Source: Pseudomonadota bacterium | GTDB lineage: Bacteria; Desulfobacterota; Syntrophia; Syntrophales; JADFWA01 | Reading direction: 5' to 3' | Assembly (NCBI GenBank): GCA_030610915.1 | Contig: JAUWQS010000014.1 | Span: 1 to 13,349 of the forward strand | Length of the DNA stretch: 13,349 bases | Part shown: positions 1-6,131 of the stretch, in pieces | Layout: each line of letters opens with the position of its first letter | How positions within the stretch are numbered: the stretch's first letter is position 1 | Program-made: the position numbers and the translations under genes | The notes under the pieces: generated by a model | Databases searched by the model: none | What the model was told of the DNA's origin: nothing | Seen by the model: the letters and a program-made list of their open reading frames with translations, nothing else

Positions 1-206
1 GCATAGGTCTTTATAAAGATTCTTGAATAGACCGGTTCAGGAAGTAATCGAAAGTTTTCATTTTCGATAGCTTCAAGAAATGCAACTCTGATCTTGGTTG
101 CCTTGGATATATCTACGAGAGCAATTCCCTTGGATTCTCTGATTACTCTTAAATCAGGAACAATCTTTTCCAATTCTTCAGATGGTGTGTCATTCTCATT
201 TTTCAT
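1..206 (-). CDS. RodZ-like helix-turn-helix protein, N-terminal part (cut by window edge)
   Basis: The reverse strand from the ATG at 204-206 encodes 68 residues with no stop before the window ends. The segment LRVIRESKGIALVDISKATK followed by IRVAFLEAIENENFRLLPEP and VYSRIFIKTYA is the pattern of the HTH_25 domain at the N-terminus of RodZ and its relatives. RodZ is an inner-membrane protein whose cytoplasmic HTH domain binds MreB and helps set rod shape. The start is fixed: an in-frame TAA lies a few codons upstream, no other start codon lies between, and AGGA sits 4 nt before the ATG. The transmembrane and periplasmic parts would lie beyond the left edge, so RodZ proper cannot be told from other HTH_25 membrane proteins. 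It is codirectional with lpxB but separated from it by 331 bp of repeat-bearing sequence. Confidence 0.8.
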   Translation of the reverse strand, partial: MKNENDTPSEELEKIVPDLRVIRESKGIALVDISKATKIRVAFLEAIENENFRLLPEPVYSRIFIKTY

Positions 207-240
207 GGGATCCTGAACTCTTTATATCTAAGGTTATCCG

Positions 241-383
241 GGAGGCTGTCCGAGAATGGCTATTTTCCGCAATCTCTGCGTCAGGCTCAGATTTTAATCC
301 TCAAAATACTCAATGTATTCCTGTGGTTAAAATCTTCGCCTTCCTTGACCTTGCAAAATTTTTTTCACTCTCGGATAGCCTCC
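241..383. repeat. MITE-like element with 18-bp terminal inverted repeats
   Basis: The left end GGAGGCTGTCCGAGAATG (241-258) matches the reverse complement of 366-383, GGAGGCTATCCGAGAGTG, at 16 of 18 positions. The 107 bp between have no convincing coding content. Length, terminal inverted repeats and lack of a gene fit a miniature inverted-repeat element. GTTAT occurs just outside both ends (232-236 and 384-388) and may be a target duplication, but the spacing is not exact. Confidence 0.6.
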
Positions 384-447
384 TGTTATAATTCAAGCAG
401 TTAGCACTAATTTTATGGTTGCGCAACAAAAAGTTGATATTGGGGGC

Positions 448-474
448 CCTGTCTGCCGTGCCGGCACAGGCAGG
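448..474. repeat. 27-nt palindromic hairpin repeat, copy 1
   Basis: The outer arms CCTGTCT and AGGCAGG pair (one G-T wobble), and after a small bulge GTGC pairs with GCAC. A second copy of exactly the same length and fold is at 12534-12560. The two agree at 20 of 27 positions; all differences lie in the centre. Confidence 0.65.
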
Positions 475-522
475 TGCACTCAGACAGGTCTCCCAAATTT
501 CTACTTTCCAATTTCAAGTTTC

Positions 523-538
523 AAGCCGTGTTCGGCTT
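523..538. repeat. Short hairpin overlapping the lpxB stop
   Basis: AAGCCG (523-528), a 4-nt loop and CGGCTT (533-538) form a 6-bp stem that touches the lpxB stop codon. No T-tract follows on the minus strand, so it is at best a weak transcript end. The adjoining degenerate stretch (491-520, of the type TTTCCAATTTCAAG) resembles sequence at 2803-2825 and 2903-2930. Confidence 0.35.
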
Positions 539-1743
539 TATAACATCATCTCATATGCCAGCTTGGCCGCCCTTTCGGCCGCGCCAGGACTGCCCAGTTT
601 TTCCCTTACCATGGAAAGTTCCTGCTTAATCCTCTCCATCCTTGAGCTGTTCGTAAGTATGTCGTGAATCTCCTCCGCCATATTCACAGGTGTGACTTCG
701 CCCTGTATAAACTCCGGCACTATGGTCTTTCCGGCAACTATATTGACTAAGCCAATGTTGTTTATCTTGATGAATATCTTTCCCAGATAGTAAGAGAGCA
801 TGGAGACCTTGTATAAGATAATCATCGGCGTTTCCAGCAGAGCCGTCTCCAGAGTGGCCGTCCCCGAGGCAACCATGGCAATGTCCGACACACCGATTAC
901 ATCGTAAATATCGTTAGTTACGACCCTGATCTCTACGGGATACCGGTCGATTATCTTTGTCACAAAATCAGCCTCTATCGTATCGGCCAGGGGTAGCACA
1001 AACTGAATCGGGGCCAGTTTTCTGCTGAGAATCTCAGCCGCTTTCAGCATCTCAGGAAGAAGTCTCTTCACCTCGTTCTTTCTGCTTCCCGGGAGAATTC
1101 CTACCGTAGTAAATCCCTCTTTCAGTCCGAATCTTTCCAGCGCCTCTTTCCTTGAATATCTTTTCTTTACTACATCGAGAAGAGGATGGCCGACAAAGCT
1201 GACCTCTAATTTAGACTTGTCATACACCTGCGCCTCAAAGGGAAGAATAACCGCCATCCTGTCAACAACTCTCTCAATTTTCCTGATCCTCTTTTTTCTC
1301 CATGCCCATACCTGAGGACTTATGTAGTAAAACACCCTGATCCCGTTTTTCCTGGCCGTCCTGGCCAAATGAAGGTTAAAGTCGGGGTAATCGATCAGTA
1401 TCAGAAGATCAGGTCTAAATTCACGCAGGGATCTTTTAAGCAGGCCCATAACCTTCAATATAAACCTGAGCTTGAAGATGACTTCCGTAAGCCCGACAAC
1501 CGCCATATCGGACGAACTTGCAATAAGCCGGGCACCCGTCTCCTCTAACTTTCTCCCTACGATTCCATAAAATCCGACAGAAGGATCTATACGCTGAATT
1601 GCCCTTATTAGATTGGAACCGTGCAGGTCTCCTGATGCCTCTCCCGCAACGATCATCACATTTTTTGATTTGTCATTCCCCTCGCAAGGGAAGGCAGGGG
1701 TACGTTTGTCAGGAAGGATATTATACCCGCTTTCTGGTATCAT
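538..1743 (-). CDS. lpxB: Lipid-A-disaccharide synthase LpxB
   Basis: LpxB is a peripheral inner-membrane GT19 glycosyltransferase. It joins 2,3-diacyl-GlcN-1-phosphate (lipid X) to UDP-2,3-diacyl-GlcN, forming the lipid A disaccharide and releasing UDP. Family hallmarks are visible: MIVAGEASGDLHG (residues 30-42), IDYPDFNLHLA (about 117-127), YISPQVWAW (about 140-148), FVGHPLLD (about 183-190) and LPGSRKNEV (about 217-225). At 401 residues it is about 20 longer than usual. The excess is an N-terminal extension (residues 1-29) unlike the family, which normally begins a few residues before MIVAGEASGD. The start at 1743 overlaps the stop of the upstream dehydrogenase gene in an ATGA, suggesting translational coupling. 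Starts at codon 29 (GTG) or 30 (ATG, 1656) would give a family-sized protein but have no visible ribosome binding site. It is the last gene of the lipid A block. Confidence 0.95.
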   Translation of the reverse strand: MIPESGYNILPDKRTPAFPCEGNDKSKNVMIVAGEASGDLHGSNLIRAIQRIDPSVGFYGIVGRKLEETGARLIASSSDMAVVGLTEVIFKLRFILKVMGLLKRSLREFRPDLLILIDYPDFNLHLARTARKNGIRVFYYISPQVWAWRKKRIRKIERVVDRMAVILPFEAQVYDKSKLEVSFVGHPLLDVVKKRYSRKEALERFGLKEGFTTVGILPGSRKNEVKRLLPEMLKAAEILSRKLAPIQFVLPLADTIEADFVTKIIDRYPVEIRVVTNDIYDVIGVSDIAMVASGTATLETALLETPMIILYKVSMLSYYLGKIFIKINNIGLVNIVAGKTIVPEFIQGEVTPVNMAEEIHDILTNSSRMERIKQELSMVREKLGSPGAAERAAKLAYEMML

Positions 1744-2678
1744 TGGATACTGGTTTTCATCTTCTCAATAATGTGGAGGGCCAATTTCAGTGACTCCCTT
1801 CCATCGATACCCGAGACCAACGGAGGAACCCTTCTGGCAACAGAGTCAAGGAAAGATATTATCTCCTCTTCCAATGGATCCTCTTTCTTTACCTCCACAT
1901 TGTTCTGGACTATCTCTATCCCACCTTCGGAAACATTCTTCCTGCCAAGCGAGACCAGTTCCCTCTTTCCATAGTCAACAGAATGATATCCTTCAACCCC
2001 AAAAAACCTTATCTTCTGCATCTTTTTATTTGTTATCCGGCTTGCGGTAAGGTTGGCCACGCAACCACTCTCAAAGGTAATCCTGGCGTTGGCGATATCG
2101 ATCTTATCCGATAAAACGGATACCCCGACTGCTTCTACATCCCTTACAGGAGATTTTACAAAATGGAGTATTATATCAAGGTCATGAATCATCAGATCCA
2201 GGATTACGTCAACATCCGTCCCACGGCTCCCGAAGGGGTGAAGACGATGAGCCTCAATAAAAAGAGGTGCTCCTGTGACCTTTTCCAGAGCGACTATGGC
2301 GGGATTGAATCTTTCAATAAATCCTATCTGAAGTATTGCGCCCTTCTCATCAGAGATTGCAACAAGCTCATCGGCCTCCTCAAGGGTTGCCGCCATGGGC
2401 TTTTCAAGAAGGACGTCGATTCCCGATTCAAGAAAGTCTTTTGCAATTTTGTGGTGTGACCCGGTCGGAACGGCGATACTTACCGCGTCAACCTTTCCTG
2501 TAAGGTCATGATGATCGAACATGGCATCGCAGTTGTATTTTTCTGCGGCTAAAAGCGCAGATTCTTTAACCACGTCAACCACGCCGACAACTTTGCAGCT
2601 TGGCAGTTTCCGGTATTTTTGCAGATGGTAGTTCCCGAGATGTCCCGTTCCCACCACCCCCACTCTTATTTTCTTCAT
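1740..2678 (-). CDS. Gfo/Idh/MocA-family NAD(P)-dependent oxidoreductase
   Basis: The protein has 312 residues. An N-terminal Rossmann fold has the dinucleotide loop VGVVGTGHLG (residues 6-15), then the family EKP motif (92-94) in LLEKPMAATLEEA. The C-terminal alpha/beta domain carries DLMIHDLDII (161-170), with the DxxxH pair (D161, H165) typical of the active site. The start is supported by AAGGA 4 nt before the ATG. A family member between lpxA and lpxB is typical of Desulfobacterota lipid A clusters. GnnA of Acidithiobacillus, which oxidises the 3-hydroxyl of UDP-GlcNAc to prepare a 3-amino lipid A precursor, belongs to the same family and lies in the same context. However, no GnnB-type aminotransferase is present here, so the substrate is unknown. 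It overlaps lpxB by 4 nt and is preceded by 386 bp without a gene. Confidence 0.9.
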   Translation of the reverse strand: MKKIRVGVVGTGHLGNYHLQKYRKLPSCKVVGVVDVVKESALLAAEKYNCDAMFDHHDLTGKVDAVSIAVPTGSHHKIAKDFLESGIDVLLEKPMAATLEEADELVAISDEKGAILQIGFIERFNPAIVALEKVTGAPLFIEAHRLHPFGSRGTDVDVILDLMIHDLDIILHFVKSPVRDVEAVGVSVLSDKIDIANARITFESGCVANLTASRITNKKMQKIRFFGVEGYHSVDYGKRELVSLGRKNVSEGGIEIVQNNVEVKKEDPLEEEIISFLDSVARRVPPLVSGIDGRESLKLALHIIEKMKTSIQ

Positions 2679-2701
2679 CTATTCCTTTTTGGTAAGAGTT
2701 C

Positions 2702-2730
2702 ACCGCAGAGCTCGCAGAGAGCGCAGAGAA
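2702..2730. repeat. Degenerate tandem CGCAGAG repeat
   Basis: Three successive units, CCGCAGAG, CTCGCAGAG and AGCGCAGAG, lie just upstream of the Gfo/Idh gene. No gene is encoded here. Confidence 0.55.
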
Positions 2731-2744
2731 ACTATTAAGGTAAT

Positions 2745-2998
2745 AGCTCAATAAATAGGGGCAAACTCCGGTATGTAAAAGTGATTGTGAATCTTAGCCA
2801 TTCACGGCTTGAAATTGGAAATTTGAGAGAGATGAAACGAATTTACGAGTTGACAGGCTTCGGCGTGAGCTCAGTCGAGTCGTACAAAAGCATAAAGGCC
2901 GAGTTTCCAATTTCTATTTTCTAATTTCAATATTCAGTAAACGCTTACCGTGGATCGAGACCAACACTTTAAAAATGTAACCCCCTATTTATTGAGCT
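2745..2998. repeat. 254-bp element with perfect 17-bp terminal inverted repeats
   Basis: AGCTCAATAAATAGGGG (2745-2761) is repeated exactly as its reverse complement at 2982-2998. The interior has no credible reading frame but contains smaller repeat motifs: degenerate GAAATTGGAAATTTG-type stretches (2808-2826, 2903-2930) and a GAGCTCAGTCGA segment near 2868-2879. The right end (2950-2993) is similar to 13052-13096, next to the IS21 remnant. This looks like a MITE or a collapsed insertion sequence. It occupies most of the gap where lpxI commonly lies. Confidence 0.65.
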
Positions 2999-3028
2999 GA
3001 TACTGATTAATATTCCTTCAGCCCTAAC

Positions 3029-3051
3029 AGCCTTCAGCCTAAACAACCTAA
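3029..3051. repeat. 23-nt repeat at the 3' end of lpxA (copy of 6104-6126)
   Basis: These 23 bases, beginning AGCCTTCAGCCTAAACAACC, are identical to 6104-6126. Both copies lie within about 15 nt downstream of a stop codon on the minus strand (lpxA here, bamA there). A shorter relative, CTAACAGCCTTCAGC, occurs at 3024-3038 and again at 4086-4100. Confidence 0.7.
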
Positions 3052-3064
3052 ATCTAAACCTGAG

Positions 3065-3838
3065 TTACCTACATATCCCCCTCTCGGATTTTTTAATAAA
3101 CTCAAGGAGATGCCTTACTTCAGGTACGTCATTGTACTCCTTTTCCACCATTTCCAAAGATATCGAAAGCAGGTGCTCTGATCTAAACAGCATAAGATAA
3201 GCCTTCTTCAGCGCCCGGATAGTCTCTTTTGTAAACCCTCTTCGTCTGAGGCCGATCAGGTTAAGACCACATACCTCCATTTGATTGCCCGCCGCCAGCA
3301 CATATGGGGGAATATCCTTCACCACGGCAGATGCGCCGCCGATCATGCAATGGCAGCCTATGCGCGTGAACTGGTGAACGCCGGTCAGGCCGCCAATTAT
3401 GGCATAATCATCAATATGCACGTGACCTGATAAATTCACGACGTTGGCCATCACAATGTTATTCCCCAACTTGCAATTATGAGCAACATGACAGTATGCC
3501 ATTAAAAAATTATTATCCCCTACAATTGTTACACCGATGTCGGCGGATGTCGCCCTGTTGATGGTGACATACTCCCTTAGCGTGTTGTTGTCCCCTATGA
3601 CAACCCTTGATTCTTCCCCCTCGAATTTCAGATCCTGCGGGATGCCGCCGAGGGAACAGAATTGAAAAATACGGTTCCCTTCGCCTATGTCGGTGTGGCT
3701 TTCTATGACCACGTGGGGGCCGATAATCGTGTTTTTGCCTATTGTTACATTAGGACCGATAATGGAATATGGTCCTACCTCAACCCCATCGCCCAGAGAT
3801 GCTTCGGGTGATATGACTGCCGTCGGATGGATCTTCAT
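3065..3838 (-). CDS. lpxA: Acyl-ACP--UDP-N-acetylglucosamine O-acyltransferase LpxA
   Basis: LpxA catalyses the first step of lipid A synthesis, transferring a 3-hydroxyacyl chain from ACP to the 3-position of UDP-GlcNAc in the cytoplasm. The first two thirds are left-handed beta-helix hexapeptide repeats (for example [15 protein letters not shown]). Family motifs are [14 protein letters not shown] with the catalytic histidine (about residue 120), VHQF, and the C-terminal GLRRRGF. The acyl-length ruler position (second Gly of MIGGAS) is Gly, as in E. coli, which fits a long hydroxyacyl chain; this is inference. I place the start at 3838: MKIHPTAV is the family N-terminus, GAGG lies 6 nt upstream, and the length becomes the usual 257. 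The frame stays open to an ATG at 3916, but the extra 26 codons are repeat hairpin sequence. fabZ is missing upstream and lpxI downstream. Confidence 0.95.
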   Translation of the reverse strand: MKIHPTAVISPEASLGDGVEVGPYSIIGPNVTIGKNTIIGPHVVIESHTDIGEGNRIFQFCSLGGIPQDLKFEGEESRVVIGDNNTLREYVTINRATSADIGVTIVGDNNFLMAYCHVAHNCKLGNNIVMANVVNLSGHVHIDDYAIIGGLTGVHQFTRIGCHCMIGGASAVVKDIPPYVLAAGNQMEVCGLNLIGLRRRGFTKETIRALKKAYLMLFRSEHLLSISLEMVEKEYNDVPEVRHLLEFIKKSERGICR

Positions 3839-3855
3839 TACTTGCCTCAGTTTCA

Positions 3856-3898
3856 TCCGCAGATTACGCAGATTCTCACGCTCTGCATAATCTGCGGA
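3856..3898. repeat. Hairpin with 17-bp arms just upstream of lpxA
   Basis: TCCGCAGATTACGCAGA (3856-3872) pairs with TCTGCATAATCTGCGGA (3882-3898) with one mismatch and a 9-nt loop. It ends 17 nt upstream of the lpxA start. It is translatable in the lpxA frame, which could mislead start-site calling. Confidence 0.7.
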
Positions 3899-3938
3899 GT
3901 AACTACTCAAGTTCACGGTTGATAACTTTTAACCGTTG
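3899..3938. repeat. 40-bp repeat, inverted copy of 5980-6019
   Basis: The plus strand here matches the reverse complement of 5980-6019 at 37 of 40 positions. It begins GTAACTACTC and contains GTTCACGGTTGAT and CTTTTAACCGTTG. The copies lie on either side of the lpxD-skp segment in opposite orientations. Confidence 0.75.
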
Positions 3939-4192
3939 TAACTATTCAGCCACCGATCTACGAGGATCATCACTGATATTTTTTCTCCTATTTCCTGTCT
4001 CCACGCAGTTATTTCGTAATTTTCGGACTTTCGTGATCGTTTTAAATTCTTTTTCCATTTCTGCAAGAACCTTACAATTAAGAGACTAACAGCCTTCAGC
4101 TTACCCACCTGTACAGTCACGTGATTTCTTTGTATTTAAACCTAAGCTGCGTTCATCTGTGTGAATCTGTGACTGAGTAGTTCTCTGCGAAT

Positions 4193-5218
4193 TTAGTTTC
4201 TCCGTTCCAGCACTTCAATCCTCTTCAAAAGAGATCTTATGGTCTTTTGCATCTCAGGCAACCGGGGAAGACATGCCTGTACCCGCAGCCAGGCACGGTG
4301 AGGCATGTGTAGAGTGCCGGATACCATCTGGTTCGGCGGGATATCTTCGTGAATGCCTGACTGACCTCCGACCATGACATTGTCACCTACTTCAATGTGT
4401 CCGGCCAATCCAGCCTGGCCACCGAGTATCACACTTCTTCCCAATTTTGTACTGCCGGAAATCCCTACCTGGGCTACAATAACGGAATTCTCGCCGATTA
4501 CGACATTGTGAGCGATCTGGACCAGATTGTCGATCTTTACTCCCCTTTTTATCCACGTCTTTCCAAGAGTTCCACGATCTATGGTGACATTTGCCCCAAC
4601 CTCCACATCGTCATCGATCCGAACAATCCCTACCTGAGGTATCTTTAGATTTTCCCTTCCCGGATTGGCGAACCCGAATCCATCGCCTCCAACAACCACT
4701 CCCGCATGGAGCATCACCCTTTTTCCTATTAAGCATCTCCTGTAAACGGAGACATTGGGATAAAGAATCGAATTCTCGCCTATCACGGCATCATTACCCA
4801 CAAAGACGCCGGGATACAGAATAACTCCCTTTCCGATCTTAGCTCCACGGCCGATGTAGGCGCCAGGGTAAATGGTCGCATCGTCGGCTATTTCAGCCCC
4901 ATCTGCTATGAAGGCGTCTTTACTGATCCTTACAGCATCCAGCTCATCAGGATAGAAGAGGCCGAGAATCTTTGCCAATGCTGCATATGGATCATCGACC
5001 ACTATAAGGTTTTTATCCCGATTCTCCGTTTGCGGAGAAACCAGAACGGCGGAGGCGCCGGTTGTTGCAAGCTTTTCTCTATATCCGGGACTTGCGATGA
5101 AGGTAAGATCGCCCTTTGCGGCGTCATCTATCCCCTTGATGTCATGGATAACGACATTGCCGTCTCCCACAAGCGTGCCGTTCAAGAATTCAGCGATTTC
5201 GCTCAGTTTCTTTTTCAT
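4193..5218 (-). CDS. lpxD: UDP-3-O-(3-hydroxyacyl)glucosamine N-acyltransferase LpxD
   Basis: LpxD adds the second 3-hydroxyacyl chain from ACP to the 2-amino group of UDP-3-O-acyl-GlcN, the third step of lipid A synthesis, in the cytoplasm. The 341-residue length is normal. Residues 1-100 form the uridine-binding N-terminal domain ([16 protein letters not shown] at the start). Residues about 103-290 are hexapeptide-repeat beta-helix with GGDGFGFA (177-184), TIDRGTLG (212-219) and QIAHN with the catalytic His237. The C-terminal helix (about 308-341) includes [26 protein letters not shown] lies 14 nt before the ATG, farther than ideal. 196 bp separate it from skp upstream; downstream the neighbour is lpxA rather than fabZ. 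Confidence 0.96.
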   Translation of the reverse strand: MKKKLSEIAEFLNGTLVGDGNVVIHDIKGIDDAAKGDLTFIASPGYREKLATTGASAVLVSPQTENRDKNLIVVDDPYAALAKILGLFYPDELDAVRISKDAFIADGAEIADDATIYPGAYIGRGAKIGKGVILYPGVFVGNDAVIGENSILYPNVSVYRRCLIGKRVMLHAGVVVGGDGFGFANPGRENLKIPQVGIVRIDDDVEVGANVTIDRGTLGKTWIKRGVKIDNLVQIAHNVVIGENSVIVAQVGISGSTKLGRSVILGGQAGLAGHIEVGDNVMVGGQSGIHEDIPPNQMVSGTLHMPHRAWLRVQACLPRLPEMQKTIRSLLKRIEVLERRN

Positions 5219-5280
5219 TAAGTTAAGGCATTCCTCTTAAAAGCACCCCAAGGGCATTTTCCGCGGGGCGCCTACAGTTT

Positions 5281-5328
5281 GAGTAGTTACGCACGGACAA
5301 ACAAGTTTGTCCATGCCACCCGCCTGTA
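5281..5328. repeat. 48-bp direct repeat, copy 1 (3' side of skp)
   Basis: It begins GAGTAGTTAC, contains the palindrome GGACAAACAAGTTTGTCC and ends CATGCCACCCGCCTGTA. It matches 6010-6057 at 46 of 48 positions in the same orientation. The two copies bracket skp. Confidence 0.85.
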
Positions 5329-5345
5329 ATAGCCTTCAGGTTTTC

Positions 5346-5371
5346 GGTGGATTCGCTCCGCTTAATCCACC
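5346..5371. repeat. Hairpin repeat GGTGGATT...AATCCACC
   Basis: An 8-bp perfect stem (5346-5353 with 5364-5371) encloses a 10-nt loop and is followed by CTACAAA. It is one of several short palindromes in the skp-lpxD gap. Confidence 0.6.
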
Positions 5372-5383
5372 CTACAAACTTAA

Positions 5384-5411
5384 CTCGAAACCCGAAACTC
5401 GTAACTCGAAA
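5384..5411. repeat. Degenerate heptamer array (CYCGAAA) next to the skp stop codon
   Basis: Four successive 7-bp units, CTCGAAA, CCCGAAA, CTCGTAA and CTCGAAA, end 3 nt from the skp stop codon. The unit CCCGAAA is the reverse complement of TTTCGGG, repeated perfectly at 10737-10771. Confidence 0.65.
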
Positions 5412-5414
5412 CTC

Positions 5415-5951
5415 TTACTTCTTAGCTTCGTAACTTTTATCGAATTTTTTTATCACCTTGTCCGTTATGTCATTTTCCTTAGAGTGAAAGGCAAGACCCT
5501 GGGTATTTACATCAAGTATCATGGTATACCCTTCCTTCTCTCCTATGTCATTCACAACCTTGAGTATCTCAGGGATAAGCTGTTTGGAAAGCTCCTGATC
5601 CTTCAACTTCAGCTCCTCGTTGGAATCCTTGACCATTCTCTGGTAGTCCCTGAATTTTCGCTGGTAATCCAGTTCCTTTTCATTTACGGCATCCGGAGTC
5701 AGTGTCATGCGCTGCATTTCCAGTTCTTCCTTCAGTTTTTTAAGTTCGGCCTCTTTTCCCTGTATCACAGCCTTGTCCTTTTCAACGGCCTTTTTAAATT
5801 CCAATGAGGCCGTCTTCCCGGCCTTTGATTGGATCATTATCTTTCTCAGATCGATAAATCCTGTCCTGTCACCTGCAAGGGCATATGATCCGGACAGAAC
5901 AATGGACAATACAACAACAAAGGTAAAAATCAAAATACCATATCTTTTCAT
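5415..5951 (-). CDS. skp: Skp/OmpH family periplasmic chaperone
   Basis: Skp holds unfolded outer-membrane proteins in the periplasm and hands them to BamA, whose gene lies next upstream. Residues 1-26 form a signal peptide (KR, a hydrophobic stretch GILIFTFVVVLSIVL, then ALA before GD). The mature start TGFIDLRKIMIQSKAGK is the OmpH hallmark. Residues about 47-125 are highly charged and probably coiled-coil (tentacle helices), and YTMILDVNTQGLAF (142-155) is the closing beta strand of the body domain. The 178-residue length is normal. A strong ribosome binding site (AGGAGG, 7 nt from ATG) fixes the start. The gene is enclosed by two near-identical 48-bp direct repeats and separated by about 180-200 bp from both neighbours. 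Confidence 0.92.
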   Translation of the reverse strand: MKRYGILIFTFVVVLSIVLSGSYALAGDRTGFIDLRKIMIQSKAGKTASLEFKKAVEKDKAVIQGKEAELKKLKEELEMQRMTLTPDAVNEKELDYQRKFRDYQRMVKDSNEELKLKDQELSKQLIPEILKVVNDIGEKEGYTMILDVNTQGLAFHSKENDITDKVIKKFDKSYEAKK

Positions 5952-5979
5952 AGAAATTCCTCCTTTTTTCGTAACGGTT

Positions 5980-6019
5980 CAACGGTTAAAAGCCATCAAC
6001 CGTGAACCTGAGTAGTTAC
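5980..6019. repeat. 40-bp repeat, inverted relative to 3899-3938
   Basis: It reads CAACGGTTAAAAGCC at its start and ends with GAGTAGTTAC, which is also the first 10 bp of the 48-bp repeat at 6010-6057, so the two repeat families are joined through this shared decamer. It lies just upstream of the skp ribosome binding site. Confidence 0.75.
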
Positions 6020-6057
6020 ACACGGACAAACAAGTTTGTCCATGCCACCCGTCTGTA
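6010..6057. repeat. 48-bp direct repeat, copy 2 (5' side of skp)
   Basis: This is the second copy of 5281-5328, with 46 of 48 identities and the same orientation, including the palindrome GGACAAACAAGTTTGTCC. Confidence 0.85.
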
Positions 6058-6062
6058 CTCAA

Positions 6063-6118
6063 TTTAGGCTGAAGGCTGAAGGAAAAACAACCTAATAGCC
6101 TTCAGCCTTCAGCCTAAA
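6063..6118. repeat. Perfect 20-bp inverted repeat downstream of bamA
   Basis: TTTAGGCTGAAGGCTGAAGG (6063-6082) is repeated as its exact reverse complement at 6099-6118 with a 16-nt spacer. The structure lies 14 nt beyond the bamA stop. No T-tract follows on the minus strand, so it is not a standard intrinsic terminator, though it could stabilise a 3' end. The right arm belongs to the family also found at 3029-3051. Confidence 0.8.
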
Positions 6119-6131
6119 CAACCTAAGATGC

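Larger units (their letters stand above)
3839..4192. other. 354-bp gap between lpxD and lpxA filled with repeats; no fabZ
   Basis: No protein gene is supported here. From the lpxD side it holds a degenerate run TCATCTGTGTGAATCTGTGA (4154-4173), a partial GAGTAGTT motif (4175-4182), CTAACAGCCTTCAGC (4086-4100), a TTTCGGACTTTCGTGATCG-type stretch (4020-4038), the 40-bp inverted copy at 3899-3938 and the hairpin at 3856-3898. A 63-codon frame on the minus strand (3929-4120) has no recognisable homology and no FabZ motif. Confidence 0.7.

Noticed and set aside
182..391. 69-codon plus-strand frame near the left edge
   Set aside because: It overlaps the start of the RodZ-like gene on the other strand and the MITE-like element, and has no family resemblance.
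2163..2459. 98-codon plus-strand frame inside the Gfo/Idh gene
   Set aside because: It is the antisense shadow of a well-supported dehydrogenase gene.
3929..4120. 63-codon minus-strand frame between lpxD and lpxA, considered as a fabZ remnant
   Set aside because: It is basic, has no FabZ hot-dog motif and overlaps repeat copies; nothing links it to fabZ.
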